A stretch of 64,000 nt of DNA, from positions 4,110,230 through 4,174,229 of the forward strand of contig JABBOT010000016.1 in assembly GCA_016165875.1 (NCBI GenBank), written 5' to 3'. The notes beneath the pieces are model-generated. The model had not been told where the DNA came from, ran no database searches, and worked only from the letters and a program-made list of their open reading frames with translations. The position numbers were made by a program, and so were the translations under genes. How positions within the stretch are numbered: the stretch's first letter is position 1; every line of letters begins with the position of its first letter. Below, one piece after another: positions 55,155-64,000 of the stretch. This DNA comes from Acanthopleura granulata (lineage: Eukaryota; Mollusca; Polyplacophora; Chitonida; Chitonidae).

Positions 55155-56144
55155 GGGTTTCTGACCAATACGTATCTGAAAACTGACTTTACAGACATTC
55201 CGCAATAATGAGGATAGATTCTAAATGTTTTATTCGCAATCCCCTGGGCTGACGCCTTCACAGGTCTACAGGATATCAGGGCAACACGATACAAGCATGT
55301 TGCTGTAAAGACAAATTCCCGTTGCCTCTTTCCCAGTGGCACTGCTTCGAATCAAGTGACACTCCAAGCAGGAATTGTTACTGCAACGCTGCGATGTATT
55401 GAAGGCATAAAAACAATGTTATTATGCACAAGTGCTACAAAAAGCTGAAGGTGTTCGAATAAATTGGAGTGAACGCTAACATAGTTCATTGTTGTTTTTT
55501 TTAGGAGATCGCCAAGAGTGCGATCTTCGTGTTTGTCTATGTTAAAATATTGTATATTGACATTTTTAATTCCGTTGAGGAAAACTATATATGTGCTCAA
55601 AAAGGACATAAACATCTGTGCGGAACACGCAGAGGATGTGAACTCTCCTAAAAAACACAGGTAGATGTGATACATGGTGATGGCGCAAGACGCTGAAATG
55701 AACATGCACGTGTTAGCTATGTCCAGGCTTAGCTTCTGTTGCTTACTTTATCACTGGTTGTCTCTTTGTGTGACTTGCGTGGGTTGAATTTAATTACCCC
55801 ATTTGAACTAAAGCCAATTTTCATCTGAAAATCAGTCTGTTCGTTTTCTTTTTTTTTGGGGGGGGGGGGCACTGTTTGTATTCCACAATATGGCAATGCC
55901 AGACGAGCAACAGCTTGGTGTGAAGTCATGATCGGAATTTGCCAAAAAAAATTATTCTGTTCCCTGCACTTAGACAGACCAAATGTCAACTATCCGGGCT
56001 ATACCAGCCTCGTAAAGCTCACACCGTTTTTTTTCCATTTTATTTGTGCTCCCTTTTACTCATTTTCGCATAATTCGTTTTAAAAGTGTTCAGGAATCAA
56101 ATGGAAATGGTGAAAGTTTTTCCAATATTTTTTCATGTATACTT
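55155..56144. other. no recognisable feature
   Basis: A 117-codon minus-strand frame (55352-55705) has no recognisable domain. There is a poly-T/poly-G tract near 55850-55869. Confidence 0.35.
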
Positions 56145-56285
56145 ATTTACTTGATTGTAGTGTAACGTCACACTCAATTGTTCACTCAGTTTTATGGGTG
56201 GAGAAAACCTGAGTTCCTGGGGTAAACCACCATTCTTTGGCAAGCTACTGACGAACTTTTCCATGTACCTGTGACACTCAGATCA
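56145..56285 (-). mobile_element. SINE-4 fragment
   Basis: tttacttgattgtagtgtaa, then 'tttatgggtggagaaaacct', 'gagttcctggggtaaaccac' and 'gacgaacttttccatgtacc'. It is the best copy of this subfamily here. Confidence 0.55.
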
Positions 56286-56534
56286 GCAGAACATATATTT
56301 TTCAACAAATAGTCATACTGCACAACTAATTCACATGGGAAACGTTCGAAGTTGAACGCCACAAGCTCGCCAATAGCACAAATTCGGCAGCCTTTCAGCA
56401 TGGGACTACCATTCCAAAGATGGGGAGCGACATACCATAACCAAAATGATCGATAGATAGGGCTATAGTTTAAAATGAGGTAGCTTTAAATCAACCCAAC
56501 AAAGAACCAGGGAAGCATATAAGGTTAGCAAACA

Positions 56535-56645
56535 AGGACGCATTCATACAGAGAGAAACCATCGAGAGTTTTCTGTGATGACGGAGAGACGCAAAAAATG
56601 TTCTAGGCGGATGACTAAAATCTGTATCCAAACCGTCTACTAAAC
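56535..56645 (-). repeat. Rep-A fragment
   Basis: gacgcattcatacagagaga, then 'atgttctaggcggatgacta' and ctgtatccaaaccgt match the central Rep-A segment. Confidence 0.65.
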
Positions 56646-57080
56646 TTGTTGCCGCTATTCAACACAATGAAAATGTACGGCGCTAGCATATTTAAGGCAG
56701 AAACAATCTGTATTCTGCTAGCTTTACCAAATAATGTTCATTTAGTGCTCTGAAAATCTTGTCCGTGGAGATTTCATTTAGTCTAGGATTTCCTTTAGAC
56801 AACACACGCTGACCGTGTTTCTCTTGCTATAGGCCATGTCCAAACCCCAGTCGGGTCATACCTAAATCCTCAATTTCGGCACCTTATTCCTTCCTTAGCT
56901 TGGAATCCAGAACTTGTCATGTGGATTTTGACTTGATGTTAGTATGATGTGATTTCGTGGAACGTCATGTCTTGTGGCTGTGACAGGGCGTTTCAGTGAG
57001 GCAGCACTATGTAGATATCATCACTGGTAGCGGTCTGATACAGGTGAAGACCATTAGAACTGAAATAATGTTGAAAGCAA
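56646..57080. other. no recognisable feature
   Basis: I see nothing assignable. Confidence 0.4.
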
Positions 57081-57241
57081 TGGTTAAAGGGAAAGACCTC
57101 GTAGAAAAGGAGTTATGGTGAGTGAAAAGACCATTTAAAACTATATCTGAAGATACCTTCACTGAATTTTTTAGATTTTTTTCACCAAAATAAACGCTGT
57201 CAAATGTTTTGAATGTATGGTGCGCTTTATTAACAATATTT
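57081..57241 (+). repeat. Rep-C copy
   Basis: agttatggtg, then gaccatttaaaactatatctg and 'aacgctgtcaaatgttttga' align along about 150 bp with 15686-15837. Confidence 0.6.
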
Positions 57242-57334
57242 ACAATCACTTAGATCTAAAGGTTACATATTACATGCAGACGCGACCTTCCATGCAGAGA
57301 ATGAACAAGTTATAAGCCGCTTAATTACTAAACG

Positions 57335-57640
57335 AGTGTTAAATCAGGGTTGCATTTTCAGTAATTTCAGGCCACTGACGCCTAATAAATAACTATTCAC
57401 ATCGCTGCATTTTTATTACCTAAGTCTGCTCAAGGTATGCACAGCGCTAGAGCGCGCATGCGTAGCTACTGTTTAAGCATTTACATGAACGGTTAAAATA
57501 AAGCCATTAATGAGATAAATTGACAACAAGCCAAATTTTACAGGTAAGTTGCGGCCACTTGCCAATCTCGCAATGTTGCCGCTGCCCTGGTTTATCTGTG
57601 AATGGTGTTGTGGATATGTTAAATGGCCCAGACCTGGTGT
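57335..57640 (+). repeat. Rep-B copy
   Basis: tgcattttcagtaatttcag, ttattacctaagtctgctca, 'catttacatgaacggttaaa' and 'gccacttgccaatctcgcaa'. Confidence 0.65.
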
Positions 57641-58679
57641 TGTCGTCTGTTTAAGTCTTTAATGGGGACATGGCTTTCCATGCATGCAGACAACAAACCC
57701 GACTAGAAGCCCAATTATCTGACGAGTACTAATATAACGGTTTCTTAGGCAAATCAGTGACTGTGATATATGCTTGGCATTTTTCGTTATTTTTACATGG
57801 ACTTACTTCTTTCCTCAAAGTAACGACCATTTGAAATAAATCAATTTCGGTTTCAGCAGTATTAAATTGACGAGTATCTCACGAGTACTTTTCAGTTTGC
57901 TTCAGTAGCTAACATGGAAGCGCATCTTGACGAACACGCTGGAGTTAGTATTTTCACTCTCTTCTCGGAACAGCTGTTTAAGTGTACTAAATTATTGTTA
58001 TTTTCCCCGGGTGCAACGTGGAAATTGATGAACTGAGCAAGTACAATATTACACTTTGGGTTTTGAATCTAGCCTGCCAACAATGTGTCATTGCAACACT
58101 CGCTGGTGTCTACTTTATTTTTTTACGTTTGACACATAATCCGCAATAATACTTCCAAGCCATGCAAGGAGAATCCCAAGGTGGATATAAACTAATAATA
58201 TTTTAGGATTAGACACCTAGATTTCTCCCTCGCATAGTTAATATTTCGCAGCTGCCGTTATTTACGACAAACGGCTATCACCATTTCCATGGAAACCAGA
58301 AAATAAATTGGTGTATGCTGTAATTAAGTTTCCTGGAATATAATAGGATTTGTCCAACTGCATGATAAGCAGCTGATGTAATGGAACTCTGTGATTCAGT
58401 GCAGGAATAAGGGAACGTTATAAATGTCAGAAACATTGAGCTTGACATGGCACAAATGATCGCTTAATCACGCTAAGAGAATCGCACTTTAACTTGCACC
58501 TGTGTGTAGAATTATTCGAATGACACCTGTATCTCCATTCCCGTGATATAATATATGTCATTTAAATTTTAATATGGCAATGAATGATAATTGAACAAAG
58601 CCGTTTTGACCGGTCAGCTGTACTTCATTCCATAGCCTTATCCAATCAAAATTGCCGCTGTTTGCCATATTGCAACCAG
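57641..58679. other. no recognisable feature
   Basis: I see nothing assignable. Confidence 0.4.
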
Positions 58680-58845
58680 AATCATCCGCTGATGCTAGGC
58701 AATCATGTCATAACCATACGCTGATGCCAGGCAATCATGTCACAATCATCTGCTGATGCTAGGCAGAGTCATAACCATACGCTGATGAGAGGCAATCATG
58801 CCCTAATCATCCGCTCATGATAGGCAATGCCATAATCACAGCCTG
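58680..58845. repeat. 32-bp minisatellite, 5 units
   Basis: cgctgatg-type cores start at 58687, 58719, 58751, 58780 and 58812, each followed by a (t)aggcaatcatg segment. The fourth interval is 29 bp because of a small deletion. Confidence 0.85.
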
Positions 58846-59460
58846 ATAACAGAAATGTCCATGTAGTTTGACAAAATCATGCGTCGTATATTTAAAAAAT
58901 GCTCTGGTAACTAGTCCTGTGTACATTGACTTCATTCGTCCATTATGATAGACGATTGATAAGCAAATGTTATAACGCCAGGACTGATATGACTTCGTCC
59001 ATCTGACGGAAAATCTTCCTTTTGGATAAAAAATCTGATACCCTCAAATTGCTTCCCCTGTGATAGGTAACATCCCTAGCCATCGCAAATTCCTCTGTCG
59101 ACGTAAGGCCCTTGGTCTCATTTCACTAACAGGTTGTATATCGTAATCGTAGTCCTCAGTTTTGCCGGTAGGTACACAGTAAAGCATAGGTAGTATTGTT
59201 TGTGAAACGGTCACTTGTCGTAAGTTTTAACTTAAGGCATGAGGCACAACTTACGATTTTTAGTGAAACGGGGTCCAGGCCCTATAACAGACACGTATTC
59301 GTGTAAGCCGTGTGACTCTGTCCCTTCTGATAGGTCATTTCGTTAAAGTATTACAAAGCCCTGTGTCTCAGTTCACTTGTGCCTCTACTCTTCTGATAGC
59401 TGGACAACGTAGGCAAAATATGCTAGTGGCGATCGACCGGTATGTCTCTGAGTACCAAGC
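58846..59460. other. no recognisable feature
   Basis: cgtaagttttaacttaagg and 'aacttacgatttttagtgaa' near 59218-59270 are a weak inverted pair. Otherwise nothing. Confidence 0.35.
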
Positions 59461-59800
59461 ACTACAACACGGACATCAAAGCCAGAGCAATGAAGGTCGT
59501 GTGATGGTCATCAAATGGTCACACGTAACTGATGAAATGTGGACGCTTGCCTGTTTAAGTCATTCGGGGCTTTACGATAACTGTTCGTGTAAAACAACCT
59601 GCGGATGGCAGTGGGTTTAACCCGGGTTCTGCCCGGTTTCCTCCCAACATAATGCTGGCCGCCGTCGTATGAAATATTCTTTGTACGGCGTAAAACACCA
59701 ATGAAATAAACAAATGTTCGTGCAAATGCTTAAATGGTACCAACTTACACTGCCCCCTAACGTCATGGCCTAAGCAGAATTAGGTAAACCTTTATCAGCA
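59461..59800 (-). repeat. Rep-B copy split by a SINE-1
   Basis: 'catcaaatggtcacacgtaa', 'actgatgaaatgtggacgct' to aactgttcgtgtaaa, then after the SINE 'gtgcaaatgcttaaatggta', 'acttacactgccccctaacg' and 'cctaagcagaattaggtaaa'. Confidence 0.75.
59594..59714 (+). mobile_element. SINE-1 3' fragment with 12-bp target duplication
   Basis: acctgcggatggcagtgggt, 'tctgcccggtttcctcccaa', ctggccgccgtcgtatgaaa and 'tacggcgtaaaacaccaatg'. It is flanked by tgttcgtgtaaa (59582-59593) and tgttcgtgcaaa (59715-59726), one mismatch. Rep-B reads through on both sides. Confidence 0.8.
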
Positions 59801-60532
59801 AAGTATATGGTCAGTGCGACATAGCAACAAGTCATAATACATGGTCCACCAATTACCACAATGGGAATCCCGTACTCGGGAAAGGTTTTAGACGTGCCGC
59901 TCCAGACAGATAATCTTTGGCATTGAAGAAAAAAAAACACTATCTGCCAGCGAAACCATCAAGTGTACGTCTGACTCCATTTTGATTACTCTAACATTTA
60001 GCCCGAGGCAAGCCAAGGCTTCCAGCTTGAGTACAAACTGGAGAATTCCCGCCTCAAGAAGCGCAGTCATAATACTCAAAATGTAGAGGTAACTATAGTG
60101 GATATATAACTTCGGTAAGTACAGAAAGTCTCCTCGCGTGACATTACGGTGTGAACCCTGGATTCATCCTCAGACAGACTGGGCTTTGATCCATTTCGTA
60201 AAGTGTTTTTACATTTCATAAGCTGCTTTGTTTCTTGATTAATGAATCAATTTTAGAATTCCAGCTGAGTGCATTTTTTAATGATTTCGAATGTTGTTTC
60301 CGATGATAATGATGTGCAAATCAGAATTAACCTAGAAAGGTGAATTTGTCTTGTAGAGAAGTGCTATATGTCCGTCTATGTCTGCTTGCGAGATATAATG
60401 GATGATCTTTTTTCACACCTAAGTACATAACGTAAAAGAAAATATCGCCAGTCTTGCCCATATAATACTTAAAGCTATGAAAAGCTAACATTCTGAAGAA
60501 TATTTCTTCTTAGTTTTCAATGCTATTCATAC
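59801..60532. other. no recognisable feature
   Basis: I see nothing assignable. Confidence 0.4.
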
Positions 60533-60672
60533 CAGCATGACCTGGACTTTAACTCATAGCGACCGGATTGGCCGGAGGTTTCGGTTCATTGCGCTGCGCT
60601 CGCTCTAATAGAGCCACGGAGCCCCCCCCCCCCCCGCCACATGGCGGTAAACAATAATCAAATAAATAAACA
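60533..60672. mobile_element. SINE-1 head (minus) joined by poly-C to a SINE-1-like tail (plus)
   Basis: 'catgacctggactttaactc', 'atagcgaccggattggccgg' and 'ctaatagagccacggagccc' form the minus-strand head. A run of C follows, then 'atggcggtaaacaataatca' with an (aaat)n end, which reads as a plus-strand tail. Confidence 0.6.
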
Positions 60673-60794
60673 AATACATTAGGGCGGCCACTATTGCCTC
60701 ACCTTACCCCATCCCCACCGATCTCTATCCCCATGCCCTTTTTTTGCATCCAGAATCCATTTACATTGGGATGATTCCTAACAAACGTAGGAAA

Positions 60795-61197
60795 TCTAGA
60801 CGTCGAAACCGACTTTTGCATACCAGCTATCAACCGAAAATTGGCGCTCCGGGTCAATAATGGTAAGATCAGTTTCCAAAAACGACAAAAAACACAAAGC
60901 TGCAAGAACTAAGAAAATATATAAATATAAAATTAGGATAGATTCAGGCACAGAGAAGCAGTCAACAGTTTTCAGTGAAGACGAAAAGACGTTATGAATG
61001 TTCTAGGCAGATGAATAAAATCAGTATCCAACTCGTGTTACCATTCTGAAATAGGTGGTGTCGATAATCAACTATGTATGTAAGTTGCGCTTTGATTGAA
61101 ACTGTTCATAAATACATCGAGAGGATCACACTCAACAAGACGAAAATAAGGCCCCCAGCATCGGGTTAAGCGGAATTAGACACAATTTTAAAGCAAA
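60795..61197 (-). repeat. Rep-A copy, near full core
   Basis: 'tagacgtcgaaaccgacttt', 'cagagaagcagtcaacagtt', 'tgttctaggcagatgaataa' and 'agcatcgggttaagcggaat'. It is among the best copies. Confidence 0.8.
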
Positions 61198-61311
61198 GTC
61201 ATGTTATTTGAAGAAGCTTTCATTGCAAAGTGGAAGTATTGGTATGCGCTTCTACGTTCGACGTTCAAATTATATCTTGCAATCCAAATAATTTGCTTCT
61301 TAATTAACACA

Positions 61312-61505
61312 CGTGGGATGGTCTACAATCTGAGGATGGTCCTGGATTTCCCCCGAGATCTGCTCGGTTCCTTTCACCATAATGCTGACCGCTGCGTATA
61401 AGTTAAATATTCTTTTGTCTTCTTCTTTCTCTTTCCACCAATCAGGCTCTAGGCGAAATATTCTTGAGTAGGGAACAAATCACGAGCAAATAAATAAGTA
61501 AATAC
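61312..61505 (+). mobile_element. SINE-1 3' fragment plus a second tail
   Basis: 'ctgaggatggtcctggattt', cccccgagatctgctcggtt and ccataatgctgaccgctgcg end near 61416. A second tail ('aggcgaaatattcttgagta', then aaataaataagtaaat) follows at about 61450. Confidence 0.7.
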
Positions 61506-61603
61506 TGGCCAAGGCGATAATTATTTACACTAAGCTTCAAATCCGACATTTGAGTAGATAGTCTCAAGATCCATATCCGAAACAATCTGAACAAGAAATC
61601 GAT

Positions 61604-61770
61604 CGTATGTGGGGAAGGTCCGCCAGCAACCTGCAGAGAATCGTGGGTTTTCTCTGGGCTTTGTCCTTTTCCCTCCGACCAAAAAATACTGACCACCGTC
61701 GTATAAATGAAATATTCTTGAGTACTACTTAAAACAACAATCGAATAAATGATTGAATAAACCAGTGCAT
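61604..61770 (+). mobile_element. SINE-1 body and tail
   Basis: gtatgtggggaaggtccgcc, 'agcaacctgcagagaatcgt', 'accaccgtcgtataaatgaa' and 'cttaaaacaacaatcgaata' with an AT-rich end. Confidence 0.75.
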
Positions 61771-63461
61771 AAAATGTCATAATAAGGCCGTGAAGTAACT
61801 GAAATCTTCGCATAGTAAGGATGGCCTCGTTCTGATATCAGTTGTGAGTGTTAATTAATTAGTATAAGTACCAAAGAACACGACACACTAAATGATATTG
61901 AAAAACAAGGCTGATTCTACTCAGCAATTTGCGACTGAAATCACACTTGAAGACTTCAGTACAATACATTAAAGATCTTAAAATCCAACTTTCAGTATAT
62001 TTGCATGCACCTAACATGCACCGTTCCAAAAGCAAACGCTTAAATCAAATTTGAAACCAGTATGACTTTAGTAATTTTGGTCGCAGATGTACCAAATCTG
62101 CGCTTAGATTGCAGTTGTCAACGTATAGATGAACAGATTCGTTTTCCTGTCTATGTGGGGAAAACGTGTAGATTGATTCTGTCATTAGGAGGCTTGGCCT
62201 CAGAAAACACCATTCTTCAGAAAATCCGAAGCATGGCAACAAGTCGATGATTGATCTGTGCATGGCGCGACATCTCACATCTACTAACTGGGATTAAACA
62301 ATGACATATTACATTTGTTTTGGCGATATCAATTCACTGTAAGGCGGACTGGTTATGAGGTGCGCTGTGTGCCAAGTTCGTGGTTGATTGACTTTAGAGC
62401 ATAAGATTACTTTCACACTAGGTGCAGAAAACGGTCAAGTGACTGTGACGTATTCCGTTAACATTTGTTGTAAAATGGAAGAACTGGTAGAACGTAGTAT
62501 ACTTGACACATACACCGCAGCCGAATTCGTGTTAGACCACGGACGCGGACAGATGGTTTGCAGACCTTTTCCTTCCGGTCTGGGGAGAAAAATCGTGACC
62601 GATTTTTGTTATCGTTGAAAATTCAAACTTGGCAGCAAATACAGATCGCATTGAATGGCTGGTTCACGAAGTGGATAGGAATAATTGTTGTATGGTTTTA
62701 AATACTGCAACTACAATTTTGAGAATAAGGATAGATTTGTGGAGTAAGATCGCATAACTTGTCGGCTTTGATAATGGTAACATTATTATTGTGTTTGACG
62801 AGATAACATACTTTGTGTCACATCCAAAACTGGCCACTGTGCAACCTAATCAGTGTGATGAAAAACAAAACTAACTAAAACCGATGTAATTTCTTTGTCC
62901 AATTACTATTTACTTGTGTTGTTTACAAATCGTATTTTTTGAACATCCATTGAAAAACTAAAAAGTGATCAGTACTTAGTAAACCGAATCCTTGCTATGA
63001 ATATCACAGATGTGGCTGCAGCCCTCCAAAATCGCTATCGTTCACAAATTCCATTCGGGCCCCGGGCCGATTTCCGTGCATAGTTTGAACGTAGCTTTAG
63101 TATCCTAAATAACCGAGATGCAGGGAAGCCTACAATGCTTGCAGCCAATTGGCGGAATTTGGCATGTTTGATCGAATAGGTGAGCGGCCTGTATGATGTG
63201 AATCGTCATGTGAGATGGGTTCTCGCATGAAGTGAGTCGTGACAGCAAATCGGACGTACTTCGTTATGTTTGGCCCGGAGTGGTTGTAACTGGAAGGTGT
63301 CATGACATCTCTTTTTCCCTTACCTTCGTTCTACAAATAAATCGACGACTGGGCAGAAAGCTGTCATGGACTCAAAAGAAATGGAATTTCAAAATTACGT
63401 AATGTGAACGCTGATGCGAGATGTTTCTGATACATCTGTACCGTCACAGCAAATCAGAGAT
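61771..63461. other. 1.7 kb with no recognisable feature
   Basis: Only short frames without domains. Confidence 0.4.
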
Positions 63462-63606
63462 TGAGGCCGAGTGTGCCCGACTGAGGCCGAGTGTGCCCGA
63501 CTGTGCCCGACTGAGGCCGAGTGTGCCCGACTGAGGCCGAGTGTGCCTGACTGAGGTCGAGTGTGCCCTTCTGAGGCGGATTGTGCCCGTCTGAGGCCAA
63601 GTGGCC
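63462..63606. repeat. 20-bp GC-rich minisatellite, about 7 units
   Basis: The unit is gactgaggccgagtgtgccc, with one shortened unit (gactgtgccc) and progressive decay to the right. A minus-strand frame through it (63454-63708) encodes repeats only and is not a gene. Confidence 0.9.
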
Positions 63607-64000
63607 AAGTGATTGGGCGTCAGTGGACTGGGTCCGACTGTTCCCGTTTGAGTTATAGTATTGATAAGGGTCCCAACTTCTCATGACTGGGCTGTTGTTA
63701 CAGCGCATGACGCCTTCTTCGAGTCATACAGATTTGTGATCTCCGAACACTGGATCAGGGTTCACATAAATGTTTATTAAATAACAACATAAGCAGCATT
63801 GGCGGCGTCTAATAAATTGTAACTTCTTTCTCATTTGTTTATCTAATTCAGCATAAATCATGGTTTGGGGGGGGGGTCTGTAGGTTGCTGCTTTTTAAGT
63901 ACTTAATAAAACCTTCTCTGAGAAAAATTGACTAGTCAGGGTTTCATTTATTATGTGCGATAATTTTCGAACTATAACATTGCTGCACACCCTCCATGCT
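63607..64000. other. no recognisable feature
   Basis: A short G run near 63867 and AT-rich sequence. Nothing assignable. Confidence 0.4.

Noticed and set aside
59150..59280. Second MITE-like inverted repeat around cgtaagtt/aacttacg
   Set aside because: The outer sequence (gtgaaacgg on both sides) reads in the same direction rather than inverted, so it is not a convincing terminal repeat.
63454..63708. 84-codon repetitive protein
   Set aside because: It is produced by the GC-rich minisatellite.

Overview
This is an AT-rich, repeat-dense stretch of an animal nuclear genome. It shows no bacterial gene organisation, no operons and almost no long reading frames. The repeat types (tRNA-headed SINEs sharing a tail that contains a 'gccgtcgtat...acggcgtaaaa' motif, a chromodomain Ty3/gypsy element, Tc1-like and APE-type LINE relics), together with a neuropeptide exon resembling lophotrochozoan allatotropins, suggest a marine lophotrochozoan (mollusc, brachiopod, annelid or relative). 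The species is not determinable from this window alone.

Layout. 0-20 kb: old interspersed repeats. These include two unclassified families that I call Rep-A and Rep-B, SINE-1 copies, a 112-bp minisatellite, a Tc1-like transposon split by about 1.1 kb of other DNA (5.3-7.7 kb), and at 19.7-20.0 kb a LINE endonuclease fragment carrying a decayed 2A-like motif. 20-33.5 kb: SINE-1 and SINE-2 copies, tandem SINE tails, an 83-bp tandem array inside Rep-B, and a degenerate CTGA-type array. 34.3-34.8 kb: the only convincing host gene, the first coding exon of a secreted, amidated neuropeptide precursor. It has a TATA box, an initiator, a strong start context, a signal peptide, two FGKR amidation/cleavage sites and a consensus splice donor. 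35-44 kb: more Rep-A/Rep-B, SINE remnants and a 33-bp inverted repeat. 44,240-52,829: a nearly complete Ty3/gypsy chromodomain retrotransposon on the minus strand, with TG...CA LTRs, an initiator-Met PBS, a polypurine tract and a 4-bp TCAA target duplication, sitting inside a Rep-B copy. 53-64 kb: SINE-1, SINE-4, Rep-A and Rep-B copies, a MITE-like element and two minisatellites.

The retrotransposon is the best-resolved system. Gag is intact and ends at a textbook -1 frameshift cassette: slippery TTTAAAC, then the gag stop, a 5-nt spacer and a perfect 12-bp hairpin. The pol frame is open directly from that point for 893 codons. Pol is then broken four times (RNase H deletion with frameshift, two integrase frameshifts, one in-frame TAG), so this copy is not autonomous as read, although its LTRs differ by only about nine substitutions by eye.

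Most of the remaining sequence (long stretches between repeats) holds nothing I can recognise. All repeat boundaries were judged by eye from within-window comparison. Family names Rep-A/B/C and SINE-1 to SINE-4 are local labels, not database names.
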